A DNA stretch of 64,000 nt, taken from contig NZ_CP108002.1 of NCBI RefSeq assembly GCF_041435055.1, positions 2,790,001 through 2,854,000 on the forward strand, in the 5' to 3' direction. Of this stretch, positions 44,518-53,048 are shown piece after piece (the stretch's first letter is position 1; each line of letters starts with the position of its first letter). Made by a program: the position numbers and the translations under genes. The notes under the pieces were generated by a model that saw nothing but the letters and a program-made list of their open reading frames with translations, searched no databases and was not told the origin of the DNA. This DNA is from Streptomyces sp. NBC_00341. Lineage in GTDB: Bacteria; Actinomycetota; Actinomycetes; Streptomycetales; Streptomycetaceae.

Positions 44518-45075
44518 ATGAGCATCCGCCACGTCCTCCTCGGACTGCTTGCCGGGGGTTCCAACCATGGGTACGAGCTGAAGCGGCGGTACGACGAACT
44601 CTTCCCGCAGGCCCGCCCCCTGGCGTACGGCCAGGTCTACACAACGCTGCAACGCCTGGTGCGGGACGGACTGGCCTCGGTCGAGGGGACCGATTCCGAC
44701 GGCGGTCCCGAGCGCACCCTCTACCGGTCCACGGACGAGGGCGCGCGCGAGCTCGCCCACTGGGCCGGCGAGACCGCGCCGCCCGCGCCCTTCGTGACGA
44801 ACGAGATCTTCGCCAAGGTCGTCACCTCGATCCTCGTCGCGGCCGCCGCCGGCGGTGACCGCACCGCGGACGCGGCCGCCTACCTCCAGGCCCAGCGCGC
44901 CGCGCACATGGCGCGGATGCACGAACTGACCCAGCTCAAGACCACGCCCGGGGCCGGCCTCAGCACGGTCCTCTCGGCCGACTACGCCCTGAACCATCTG
45001 GACGCCGACGTCCGGTGGATGGCCACCACGGCGACCCGCCTCGCCACCCTGACCACGGAGGTCCAGCCGACATGA
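44518..45075 (+). CDS. PadR-family transcriptional regulator
   Basis: This 185-residue PadR repressor has an N-terminal winged helix (VLLGLLAGGSNHGYELKRRYDELF, with Gly-Tyr-Glu-Leu as hallmark; then YGQVYTTLQRLVRDGLASVEG) and a C-terminal helical dimerisation domain. PadR genes placed ahead of ABC exporters usually repress them and respond to the exported compound. The ATG follows a -10 element with no space for a Shine-Dalgarno, so translation is probably leaderless. Its stop overlaps the ATPase start by 4 bp. Confidence 0.93.
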   Translation: MSIRHVLLGLLAGGSNHGYELKRRYDELFPQARPLAYGQVYTTLQRLVRDGLASVEGTDSDGGPERTLYRSTDEGARELAHWAGETAPPAPFVTNEIFAKVVTSILVAAAAGGDRTADAAAYLQAQRAAHMARMHELTQLKTTPGAGLSTVLSADYALNHLDADVRWMATTATRLATLTTEVQPT

Positions 45076-45809
45076 GCAGCAGAGCCGACCGGCCCACGGC
45101 ACCGGCGCCACTGATCACCGCCACCGGACTGACGAAACGGTACGGACGGACGGAGGCGCTGCGCGGCGCCTCGGTCGAACTCCGCGCCGGCGAGATCCTC
45201 GCCGTCACCGGTGCCAGCGGCAGCGGGAAGTCCACGCTGCTGCACTGCCTCGCGGGCATCGTCCGCCCCGACGAGGGCACGGTCGGCTACGGGGACGAGC
45301 AGCTCGGCCTGGTGCCGGAGGCGCGCCTCAGCGAGCTGCGGCGTACCGACTTCGGCGTGGTGTTCCAGTTCGGGCAGCTGATCCCCGAGCTCACCGCGCT
45401 CGACAACGTGGCGCTGCCCCTCCTGCTCGCGGGAACCGGCCGCGCCGAGGCGCACCGGAACGCGGACTCCTGGCTGGAGCGCTTCGGCGTGCGCGGGCAG
45501 GCGGAGCTGCGGCCCGGCGAGCTGAGCGGCGGCCAGAGCCAGCGGGTCGCGCTGGCACGGGCCCTGATCACCGGCCCGAAGGCCGTCTTCGCGGACGAGC
45601 CGACCGGCGCCCTGGACTCCCTCGCCGGCGAACAGGTGATGACCGCTCTGGTGCACGCCACCCGCGAGTCCGGCACCGCGGTGCTGCTCATCACCCACGA
45701 CGCGCAGATCGCCGCGTACGCGGACCGGGAGGTGTGGCTGCGCGACGGGGCCGTCCACTCCGGCGCGACCCGGTTCACCGTCCGGGAGGCGGCCCGCCAT
45801 GAGGACTGA
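45072..45809 (+). CDS. ABC transporter ATP-binding protein
   Basis: This 245-residue ATPase has Walker A GASGSGKST, Q-loop VVFQFGQLIPELT, signature LSGGQSQR, Walker B AVFADEPTGALD and switch LLITHD. It is of the LolD/MacB exporter class and is the partner of the FtsX permease that follows. Start ATG 45072 overlaps the padR stop (ATGA), and its own end overlaps the permease by 11 bp, so three genes form one translationally coupled unit. Probable export of an antibiotic or peptide, controlled by PadR. Confidence 0.94.
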   Translation: MSSRADRPTAPAPLITATGLTKRYGRTEALRGASVELRAGEILAVTGASGSGKSTLLHCLAGIVRPDEGTVGYGDEQLGLVPEARLSELRRTDFGVVFQFGQLIPELTALDNVALPLLLAGTGRAEAHRNADSWLERFGVRGQAELRPGELSGGQSQRVALARALITGPKAVFADEPTGALDSLAGEQVMTALVHATRESGTAVLLITHDAQIAAYADREVWLRDGAVHSGATRFTVREAARHED

Positions 45810-47142
45810 CGCACGCATCGCCTGGACCCTGGTCCTCGGTTCCGACCGCCGCGAGTGGTGGCGGATCGCGCTCACCTCGGCCGGCGCGCTGCTCGCCACC
45901 GGCCTGGCCCTCGCGGCGGTCACGGTCTCCTCGGTCTCCGGGCAGGCGTCCATCGCGTTCGGACACGGCCTGCTGAACCAGCCCGGCCAGCGCACGGGTG
46001 TGGTGGCGACCCTGGTGCTCCTGCTCGTCCCGGTGTTCGGCTTCCTGGGCCAGTGCGCCCGGATCGGCGCCGTCCACCGGGACCGGCGGACGGCCGCGCT
46101 GCGGCTCGCCGGGGCGTCACCCCGGCAGGTGCGGCGTATCGCCGCTCTGGAGTCCGGGCCGGCGTGCCTGGTGGGCGCGCTCGCCTCCTGCGCCGTGTTC
46201 GCCGCGGTACTCGCCGGCTCCGGCCGTACGCCGCCGCCCTCGGCCTGGGCCGGCTACGTGGTGGTCGTGCTCGGCGTGCCGGTGGTCGCCGCGCTGGTGA
46301 GCGGGTTCGCGCTGCGCAAGGTGATCGCGGCACCGCTGGGCCGACTGCGCCGGGCACAGGCGGAGCCCGGCCGGCGGACGGCGCTCGCGCTCCTGCTTCC
46401 GGGGGTCGTGCTCGCCGCGGCGGCCCTTCTCCTCTTCGCCGCGGACGGCCGTTCCGACGTCGGCCCACTGCTGCCGCTGGTGGTCTCCCTGGTGCTCCTC
46501 TCGTCCGCGGGCGCGCTCTGGACGGCCGGGGCCTCGGCCGCCTTCATGGGCCGCCGTCTGACGGCCGGCGCGAGGAGCCCCGCGGCACTGATCGCCGCCG
46601 GCCGGCTGCGTCAGGACCCGTGGGCCGCCGCGCGCACCCACGCCGCGCTGCTGCTGGTGACCGTCGTCGGCACGGGCTTCGTGGGAGTACGGGAGGTCAT
46701 GCTCGCCGCTCTGCGCGAGCGGGGCGGCTACACGCAAGTGGATCTGGACTTCTACACCACCGGCCTCGACCTCACCGGGGCAGCCGTTCTGGTGGCCCTC
46801 TTCGTCGGGCTCTGCGGTCTGGCCGTGGGCGCCGCGGAGTCCCTCGCCACCCGCCGCCGGGGGCTCGCCGCGCAGGCCGCGGCCGGGGTGCTGCGAGCGG
46901 TGCTGACCAGGGCGCTGCTCCTGGAGACCGCGCTGCCGCTGGCCCCGGCGACGCTGCTGGCGGGCATCGGCGGCATGACGGTGTACCTCTCGTACGCCAC
47001 CCTCGTCGCCCCGGGCAGCTTCCCGTCGATGCTCCCGCTCCTGGTGCCCGTGACGGTGTACGCCGCCTGCCTGCTGGCCGCCGCGACGTCACTGCCGCTG
47101 CTGCGGCGCATGGCGCGCCCCGCGGAGCTGCGGTTCACCTAG
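45799..47142 (+). CDS. FtsX-like ABC permease
   Basis: This 447-residue membrane protein has eight or so helices. The first FtsX-type core includes TAALRLAGASPRQVRRIAALES, and a second helical bundle follows from AAVLVALFVGLCGLAVGAAES to the C-terminus. The large extracytoplasmic domains of the MacB class are missing, so it is closer to the BceB-like or short FtsX permeases. The last gene of the padR cassette, it converges on the HNH gene with a 15-bp gap. Confidence 0.88.
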   Translation: MRTDARIAWTLVLGSDRREWWRIALTSAGALLATGLALAAVTVSSVSGQASIAFGHGLLNQPGQRTGVVATLVLLLVPVFGFLGQCARIGAVHRDRRTAALRLAGASPRQVRRIAALESGPACLVGALASCAVFAAVLAGSGRTPPPSAWAGYVVVVLGVPVVAALVSGFALRKVIAAPLGRLRRAQAEPGRRTALALLLPGVVLAAAALLLFAADGRSDVGPLLPLVVSLVLLSSAGALWTAGASAAFMGRRLTAGARSPAALIAAGRLRQDPWAAARTHAALLLVTVVGTGFVGVREVMLAALRERGGYTQVDLDFYTTGLDLTGAAVLVALFVGLCGLAVGAAESLATRRRGLAAQAAAGVLRAVLTRALLLETALPLAPATLLAGIGGMTVYLSYATLVAPGSFPSMLPLLVPVTVYAACLLAAATSLPLLRRMARPAELRFT

Positions 47143-47157
47143 GGCGCTTCGTTCGGA

Positions 47158-47694
47158 TCAGGCGGAGATTCCGTCGATCCGGGCCATCGCGTCGTCCGCT
47201 CCGAACGGCTGCAGATAGGGCAGCCAGCGGGGGTCGCGGTGGCCCGTGCCGATGATCCGCCAGGCGAGTCCGGTCGGCGGGGCGGGCGGCTGGTGGAGCC
47301 GCCAGCCGAGCTCGGGCAGATGACGGTCGGCCTTGACGTGGTTGCAGCGGCGGCAGGCCGCCACCACGTTCTCCCAGGCGTGCTGCCCGCCCCGGCTGCG
47401 CGGAATGACGTGGTCGACGCTGGTCGCGGCGGCGCCGCAGTACATGCAGCGCCCGCCGTCCCTGGCGAAGAGCGCCCGGCGGGTCAGCGGAACGGGGCCC
47501 CGGTAGGGGACGCGCACGAACCGCTTCAGGCGGACGACGCTGGGGGCCGGAACGGCACGGGTGGCACTGTGCATGAGGGCGCCGGTCTCCTCGAGGCAGA
47601 TGGCCTTGCTCTCCAGGACGAGGACGAGCGCGCGGCGGAGCGGTACGACGCCGAGCGGCTCGTACGACGCGTTGAGAACCAGGACGTGCGGCAC
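47158..47694 (-). CDS. HNH endonuclease
   Basis: This 178-residue protein has a complete HNH/zinc motif: Cys83-x2-Cys86 (RCMYCG), Asp94-His95 (SVDHVIPRSRGG), Asn109 (WENVVAACRRCN) and Cys114-x2-Cys117. The N-terminal VLVLNASYEPLGVVPLRRAL is the conserved opening of a widespread actinobacterial/cyanobacterial HNH family whose role is unknown. GTG 47694 has AAGGAGG 8 bases upstream. There is no mobile-element context, so it is a resident chromosomal gene, possibly in DNA repair. Confidence 0.92.
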   Translation of the reverse strand: MPHVLVLNASYEPLGVVPLRRALVLVLESKAICLEETGALMHSATRAVPAPSVVRLKRFVRVPYRGPVPLTRRALFARDGGRCMYCGAAATSVDHVIPRSRGGQHAWENVVAACRRCNHVKADRHLPELGWRLHQPPAPPTGLAWRIIGTGHRDPRWLPYLQPFGADDAMARIDGISA

Positions 47695-48049
47695 GGTTGA
47701 TGCCTCCTTGTACGCCGGCGGCGCGTGGCTCGCGCCGGGACGATCCGATCTCAGTCTCCCCTCAGGCCTGGTCAAAGCGCCACCACGTCCGGGTAACGGG
47801 CCGGAAGGATTTTTCTTCCGCCCACGGCGTCCCAGCGGCGCAAAGGCACCGGAACAGGCGCTTCGGGGGCCCTGCCACCGGCTGCCGCGCCCGATGTGCG
47901 ATCGGCCACACGCGGCGCCGCCGACCGGGTTCCTTACCTATTCCATATCCCCGGGTGAGACGCGTCTCTCCCCCGGATCACGGCAACGGAGCACGCCCGA
48001 TGCCCCGTTAGTGTGGTTGGTCAGCGCTCGCCCAACTGGAGGTTTCGCC
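47695..48049. other. 355-bp divergent intergenic region
   Basis: This gap lies between the HNH and MscS genes. It holds a small hairpin, CGGAAG/CTTCCG with a GATTTTT loop (47802-47820), and an AT-richer patch near 47930-47950. I see no gene or RNA. Confidence 0.4.
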
Positions 48050-49117
48050 GTGTCCCTGTCCGCCCTGTTGGCCGCAGCCCAGTCACCCGAGCCGGGTGGC
48101 TCGCTGGACGAAGCCGCCAAGCAGGCAGGCAACGCCGCGGGCTGGGTGGAGCAGAACTGGTCCACCTGGCTGAACACCGGTCTGCGGATCGTGCTCATCG
48201 CCGCCATCGCGATCGTGTTGCGCATCGCGATCCGCCGTGCCCTGACCAAGCTCATCGAACGCATGAACCGCAGCGCCCAGGCGGTGGAGGGCACCGCGCT
48301 GGGCGGTCTGCTGGTCAACGCGGAGCGCCGCCGCCAGCGCTCGGAGGCGATCGGCTCCGTACTCCGTTCGGTGGCCTCGTTCCTGATCCTCGGCACCGCC
48401 GCCCTGATGATCCTGGGCGCGTTCCAGATCAACCTGGCCCCGCTGCTGGCCTCCGCCGGGGTCGCCGGGGTCGCGCTCGGCTTCGGTGCCCGCAACCTGG
48501 TCACCGACTTCCTCTCCGGCGTCTTCATGATCCTGGAGGACCAGTACGGCGTCGGCGACACCATCGACGCGGGCGTCGCCTCCGGAGAGGTCATCGAGGT
48601 CGGCCTGCGGGTCACCAAGCTGCGCGGCGAGAACGGTGCGATCTGGTACGTCCGCAACGGCGAGGTGAAGCGGATCGGCAACCTCAGCCAGGGCTGGTCC
48701 ACCGCGGGCATCGATGTGCAGGTGCGCCCCACGGAGGACCTCGACCAGGTCCGTACGGTGATCACGGAGGCCGCCCAGCTGATGGCCAAGGACGACCCGT
48801 GGACCGAGCGCCTGTGGGGTCCGGTGGAGATCCTGGGCCTGGACACGGTGCTGCTGGACTCGATGACGGTCCGGGTGACCGCCAAGACGATGCCGGGCCA
48901 GGCCGTGGGCGTGGAGCGCGAGCTGCGCTGGCGGATCAAGCGCGCCTTCGACGAGGCGGGCATCCGGATGATCGGCGGCATCCCGGCCCAGCCCGACGAG
49001 GCCGCGGCGGCCGACCCCACGGCCGGTATGGCGGCCCCGTCCGCGTACGCCTCGGCCACCTCCCCGCAGTCCCTGGCGGCGACTCCGATAGTCCAGCCCC
49101 CGAACATCTCCAAGTAA
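48050..49117 (+). CDS. MscS-type mechanosensitive channel
   Basis: This 355-residue small-conductance mechanosensitive channel has three helices: LRIVLIAAIAIVLRIAIRR, VASFLILGTAALMILGAF, and the pore helix APLLASAGVAGVALGFGARN with its Gly/Ala packing. The beta domain follows (GVFMILEDQYGVGDTIDAG, with GEVIEVGLRVTKLR) and the C-terminal alpha/beta cytoplasmic vestibule. It relieves turgor during hypo-osmotic shock. GTG 48050 is set by GGAGG 7 bases upstream. The Ala/Pro-rich tail is disordered. Confidence 0.95.
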   Translation: MSLSALLAAAQSPEPGGSLDEAAKQAGNAAGWVEQNWSTWLNTGLRIVLIAAIAIVLRIAIRRALTKLIERMNRSAQAVEGTALGGLLVNAERRRQRSEAIGSVLRSVASFLILGTAALMILGAFQINLAPLLASAGVAGVALGFGARNLVTDFLSGVFMILEDQYGVGDTIDAGVASGEVIEVGLRVTKLRGENGAIWYVRNGEVKRIGNLSQGWSTAGIDVQVRPTEDLDQVRTVITEAAQLMAKDDPWTERLWGPVEILGLDTVLLDSMTVRVTAKTMPGQAVGVERELRWRIKRAFDEAGIRMIGGIPAQPDEAAAADPTAGMAAPSAYASATSPQSLAATPIVQPPNISK

Positions 49118-49133
49118 CGCTCGTCCGTTCGAA

Positions 49134-49171
49134 TGAGGGGTGCCCCGCCAAGGCCTGCGGGGTGCCCCTCA
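49134..49171 (+). terminator. Terminator after mscS
   Basis: A 15-bp stem (49134-49148 with 49157-49171), interrupted only by a tandem G-T wobble, with an 8-nt loop. Confidence 0.7.
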
Positions 49172-49326
49172 CTCGTATCTCCAGCGGCCACCGCTGGACG
49201 CCCTGCCGTCAACTCGGTTCGGGCGGCGCTCCGTTGGGAATGCCCCATCACGCACCCCCCGACGGGCACAGATCCGCACCGCCCACCGTCCAGGTAACGC
49301 TTTGGTTGCCACAGCGCTGCAGCCCA

Positions 49327-49356
49327 TTGACGCCCCGGTGACGCGCGCCCTACGGT
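49327..49356 (+). promoter_or_regulatory. Promoter of csnR operon
   Basis: TTGACG (49327-49332) and TACGGT (49351-49356) are separated by 18 bp, a good match to a vegetative sigma-70-type promoter. Transcription would begin just before the CsnR operator. Confidence 0.55.
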
Positions 49357-49368
49357 CCTCACACCGAA

Positions 49369-49383
49369 TAGGAAAGTTTCCTA
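49369..49383. promoter_or_regulatory. CsnR operator palindrome
   Basis: TAGGAAA-G-TTTCCTA is a perfect 15-bp palindrome ending 16 bp before the csnR start. It fits a ROK-repressor operator and autoregulation, as known for CsnR of Streptomyces lividans. Confidence 0.75.
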
Positions 49384-49399
49384 ACAGAGGGCAGGTGCA

Positions 49400-50566
49400 G
49401 TGGTCATGGGCGGAACCACACCGGGAACCCCCCGCGTTCTGCGGGCCATGAACGACCGGGCCGCCCTCGACCTCCTGGTCACCCAGGGGCCCCTCACCCG
49501 GACCCGGATCGGCGAGCTGACCGGGCTCTCCAAGCCCACCGCGTCCCAGCTGCTGACCCGGCTGGAGGCCGCGGGGCTGGTCCGTTCGACCGGCAGCCAG
49601 GGCGGGCGCCCCGGCCCGAATGCCGTGCTGTACGAGATCGACCCGTCCACCGCCCATGTGGCCGCGCTCTCCGTCGGGCCCACCGGCATCGACGCGGTCG
49701 TCGCCGACATCACCGGCACCGTGGTCGGCTCGTGCCGTGTGGAGGCCGAGGCGGTCGAGGAGGAAGTACGCCACCGCACCGCCCAGCTCGTCGCGGAAGC
49801 GGTGGACAGCGCCCTCGGCCGGGCCGGTCTCGGCCATGACGATCTGCGGAGCGTGGTGATCGGCACGCCGGGCGCGATCGACCGGCACACCGGCCAGCTG
49901 CGCTACGCCCCGCACCTGCCCGGCTGGCACTCGCGCACCCTGCTCGCCGACCTCGCCGAGGTGGTCGGCAGGCCCGTCACCATCGAGAACGACGTGAACC
50001 TCGCCGCCATCGCCGAACAGTACGAGGGCGCCGCGCAGGACCACGACGACTTCGTGCTCGCCTGGCTCGACGAAGGCGTCGGCGCCGCCATCGTGCTGGG
50101 CGGGAGCCTGTTGCGCGGGGCCACCGGCGGCGCCGGGGAGATCGGCTACATGCCGCTGCCCGGTGCCCCGCTCGCCCGCGGCAACGCGGCCGACTGGGCG
50201 AGGCCGGACGCGGGCGGCGGTTTCCAGAGCCTGGTCTCCTCCCCCGCCGTACAGGACCTCGCGGGTGGCAGACCGCCGGCCGAGGCCCTGGCGGACGGGG
50301 CCGTCCTCGACGAGGTCGCCCGCAGGCTGGCCACCGGCCTCGCCGCCATAGTGGCCGTCGTCGACCCCGAACTGGTCGTCCTGTCCGGTGTCGTGGCCCA
50401 GGCCGGCGGAGAGGCACTCCGCGAGCGGGTCGAGGCCGAGCTGACCGGCCTCGCGCTGCCGAGACCGCTGCTGCGCATCAGCGACATCGAGGGCGACCCG
50501 ATCCTGACCGGCGCGCTGCGCACCGCTCTCGCCCAGGCGCGCGACACCACCTTCGACACCGCCTGA
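49400..50566 (+). CDS. csnR: ROK-family repressor CsnR
   Basis: This 388-residue ROK regulator has an N-terminal winged helix (TRTRIGELTGLSKPTASQLL) and a ROK sugar-kinase-like domain. ATP-loop and sugar-site remnants (IENDVNLAAIAEQ) are present, but the CxCGxxGCxE zinc motif of ROK kinases is absent (PLPGAPLARGN at that place), so it is a sensor, not an enzyme. In S. lividans and S. coelicolor CsnR represses the chitosanase gene and the csn uptake operon until glucosamine oligomers appear. Gene order here matches that operon. GTG 49400 is used; ATG 49406 is an alternative. Confidence 0.9.
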   Translation: MVMGGTTPGTPRVLRAMNDRAALDLLVTQGPLTRTRIGELTGLSKPTASQLLTRLEAAGLVRSTGSQGGRPGPNAVLYEIDPSTAHVAALSVGPTGIDAVVADITGTVVGSCRVEAEAVEEEVRHRTAQLVAEAVDSALGRAGLGHDDLRSVVIGTPGAIDRHTGQLRYAPHLPGWHSRTLLADLAEVVGRPVTIENDVNLAAIAEQYEGAAQDHDDFVLAWLDEGVGAAIVLGGSLLRGATGGAGEIGYMPLPGAPLARGNAADWARPDAGGGFQSLVSSPAVQDLAGGRPPAEALADGAVLDEVARRLATGLAAIVAVVDPELVVLSGVVAQAGGEALRERVEAELTGLALPRPLLRISDIEGDPILTGALRTALAQARDTTFDTA

Positions 50567-50696
50567 GCGACGCGCCGCCCCTGCCACCGTCCCCGGCCCG
50601 GCAAGCCGCACGGCACCCCCATGCCCGCACACCCCCGCTCCCCGTCCCCCCGACTGGGTTCCCACGCCCTTCCCTCCCCCGTAAAGGAAGTCCGAC

Positions 50697-52037
50697 ATGG
50701 CGCGATGGCACATACGCACCCGTGTGCCCGTGGCGTTCGGCGCAGCCGCTCTGCTGCTGGCCGGCTGCGCCAACCCGAGCACCGGCAGTAATACCGACGA
50801 TCCGACGAAGCCCGTCACGCTGAAGTTCTGGCACGGCTGGTCGGCCCCCAGCGAGGCCAAGGCGATCAACGAGAACATCGCCCGCTTCGAGAAGCTCCAT
50901 CCGAACATCCACGTCGTCTCCACCGGCAACGTGAGCGACGAGACGATCAACCAGGCGCTGCGCGCGGGCGGCGGCGACGCACCCGACGTCGTCACCTCGT
51001 TCACCACCAACAACGTGGGCCAGTACTGCTCCTCCGGCATGTGGGCGGATCTCGACCCCTTCCTGAAGAAGAGCGGCATCGACAAGACGAAGGTCTTCCC
51101 GAAGACCCTGCTGGACTACACCCAGTACGAGGGCGTCCAGTGCGCGACGCCCCTGCTCGCCGACGCGTTCGGCATGTACTACAACAAGGACGCCTTCAAG
51201 GAGGCCGGGATCGCCCGGCCCCCGCACACCATGTCCGAGATGAAGGCCGACGCGGTCAAGCTGACGCGGAAGAACAAGAACGGCTCGCTGGAGCGCGCCG
51301 GGTTCATGCCGAACTTCCAGCTCTACCAGAACGCCCCCGACCGGATGTTCGCCCAGTGGGGCCCGCAGTACTTCGACGGGCAGGGCAAGGCGAGGCTCGC
51401 CGACGAGCCCAAGACCGAGCAGTTCTTCTCCACCATGCGCGGTCTGTCCGACGCGCAGGGCGGCTACCAGGCCATGGAGCGGCTCCGGGCCACCTTCGGC
51501 GACGAGATGTCGTCCCAGAACGGCTTCCTGACCGGCAAGCTCGCCATGCATCTGGACGGTGAGTGGCGCGGGCTGATGCTCAAGGAGGCCAAGGCGAAGT
51601 TCGACTGGGGCGTCGCCCCGCTGCCGGTCCCGGACGACCAGGCCGACACCTACGGGCGTGGCTACCTGACGGGAACCGTCGCCGGCATCGCGCACAGCAG
51701 CCGGCACCAGAACGCGGCGTGGGAGCTGGTGAAGTACCTGACGATCGACACCCAGCCGGTCGTCCACTTCGCCAACGCGATCCACAACGTGCCGTCCACG
51801 TTCGACGCGCTCAAGTCGCCCGACCTGGACGCCGACCCGGCCTTCCGCGCCTTCATCAAGATCGCGCAGAACCCGCACAGCCAGGCCGTCCCGCCCTCGA
51901 ACAACGGCGGGCAGTACATCAACTCGTTCGGTGACTTCTCGCAGTCGGTCGAGGCCGGCAGGACCAAGGACCTGCACAGCGCGCTGAAGAAACTCGACGA
52001 CCAGATCGACGCCGACAACGTCCAGTCGGAAAACTGA
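50697..52037 (+). CDS. csnE: Sugar ABC transporter binding lipoprotein CsnE
   Basis: This 446-residue solute-binding lipoprotein has a basic signal start and lipobox LLLAGC, with Cys23 as the acylated residue. The mature part follows the family 1 sugar-binding pattern (TLKFWHGWSAPSEAKAINE, LLADAFGMYYNKDAFKEAGI, WELVKYLTI). In the csn system it captures chitosan-derived oligosaccharides outside the cell. AAGGAAG precedes the ATG. The 130-bp gap after csnR has no visible terminator, so it is probably cotranscribed. Confidence 0.93.
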   Translation: MARWHIRTRVPVAFGAAALLLAGCANPSTGSNTDDPTKPVTLKFWHGWSAPSEAKAINENIARFEKLHPNIHVVSTGNVSDETINQALRAGGGDAPDVVTSFTTNNVGQYCSSGMWADLDPFLKKSGIDKTKVFPKTLLDYTQYEGVQCATPLLADAFGMYYNKDAFKEAGIARPPHTMSEMKADAVKLTRKNKNGSLERAGFMPNFQLYQNAPDRMFAQWGPQYFDGQGKARLADEPKTEQFFSTMRGLSDAQGGYQAMERLRATFGDEMSSQNGFLTGKLAMHLDGEWRGLMLKEAKAKFDWGVAPLPVPDDQADTYGRGYLTGTVAGIAHSSRHQNAAWELVKYLTIDTQPVVHFANAIHNVPSTFDALKSPDLDADPAFRAFIKIAQNPHSQAVPPSNNGGQYINSFGDFSQSVEAGRTKDLHSALKKLDDQIDADNVQSEN

Positions 52038-52048
52038 GGAGCCGAGTC

Positions 52049-53047
52049 ATGGCACTTTCCCTCTCCACCTCGGCGAAGCCCGCCGGGCGGGTGACCGAAC
52101 CGGCCCCCCGCAACTCCCCCCTGCGACGCAAGAAGAACCGCGAGCGGCTGCGCACCCTGGGATTCCTCTCCCCCTGGCTGGTCGGCTTCACCGTCTTCTT
52201 CGGCTACCCGCTGATCGCGACCGTCTACTTCTCGTTCATGCACTACAACCAGATCAAGGCCCCCACCTTCGTCGGGCTGCGGAACTGGAAGTACGTGCTG
52301 GACCAGATGCCGTTGTTCGGCCCGGCGCTGTGGAACACGCTGTGGCTGGTCGTCGTGATGGTCGCGCTGCGCGTGGTGTTCGGTCTCGGCATCGGCCTGC
52401 TGATCACGAAGATCAAGTCGGGCGTGGGGCTGTTCCGTACGGCCTTCTACATCCCCTACCTGGCCCCGCCGGTCGCGGCCACCGTCTCCTTCGTCTTCCT
52501 GCTCAACCCGTCCACCGGACCGGTCAACGAGATGCTCTCGTGGATCGGGGTCAGCGGCCCCAGCTGGTTCAACGACCCCAACTGGTCCAAGCCCTCGCTG
52601 GTGCTGCTCTCCCTCTGGGGCATCGGCGACCTGATGGTCATCTTCATGGCCTCGCTGCTGGACGTGCCCAAGGAGCAGTACGAGGCCGCCGAGCTGGACG
52701 GCGCGGGCGCCTGGACGAAGTTCCGTTACGTCACCTGGCCCGCGATCACCCCGATCGTGCTGTTCGCCGTCGTGACCGGCGTCGTGCAGACGATGCAGTA
52801 CTACACGCAGGCCCTCGTCGCGGGGAAGCTCGCCTCCGGCGTCTCCATCGGTCCCGGCACGGTGATCCAGCCCGGCTATCCGGACCACTCCACCCTGACC
52901 GTGCCCCAGCTCGTCTACTCGATGGGCTTCCAGAACTTCAACACCGGTGCCGCGTGCGTTCTCTCGCTCGTGCTCTTCGCCATTGCCATGGCCGTCACCC
53001 TTCTGCTGATGCGCAAGAGCGTCGGCCTCATTCCGGCGGAGGACTGA
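52049..53047 (+). CDS. csnF: Sugar ABC permease CsnF
   Basis: This 332-residue MalF-type permease has six helices, beginning LGFLSPWLVGFTVFFGYPLI. The coupling motif EAAELDGAGAWTKFRYVTWP interacts with the shared ATPase. It starts 11 bp after csnE, with GAGGAG upstream of the ATG. It is the first of two membrane subunits for oligosaccharide import. Confidence 0.94.
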   Translation: MALSLSTSAKPAGRVTEPAPRNSPLRRKKNRERLRTLGFLSPWLVGFTVFFGYPLIATVYFSFMHYNQIKAPTFVGLRNWKYVLDQMPLFGPALWNTLWLVVVMVALRVVFGLGIGLLITKIKSGVGLFRTAFYIPYLAPPVAATVSFVFLLNPSTGPVNEMLSWIGVSGPSWFNDPNWSKPSLVLLSLWGIGDLMVIFMASLLDVPKEQYEAAELDGAGAWTKFRYVTWPAITPIVLFAVVTGVVQTMQYYTQALVAGKLASGVSIGPGTVIQPGYPDHSTLTVPQLVYSMGFQNFNTGAACVLSLVLFAIAMAVTLLLMRKSVGLIPAED

Positions 53048-53048
53048 G

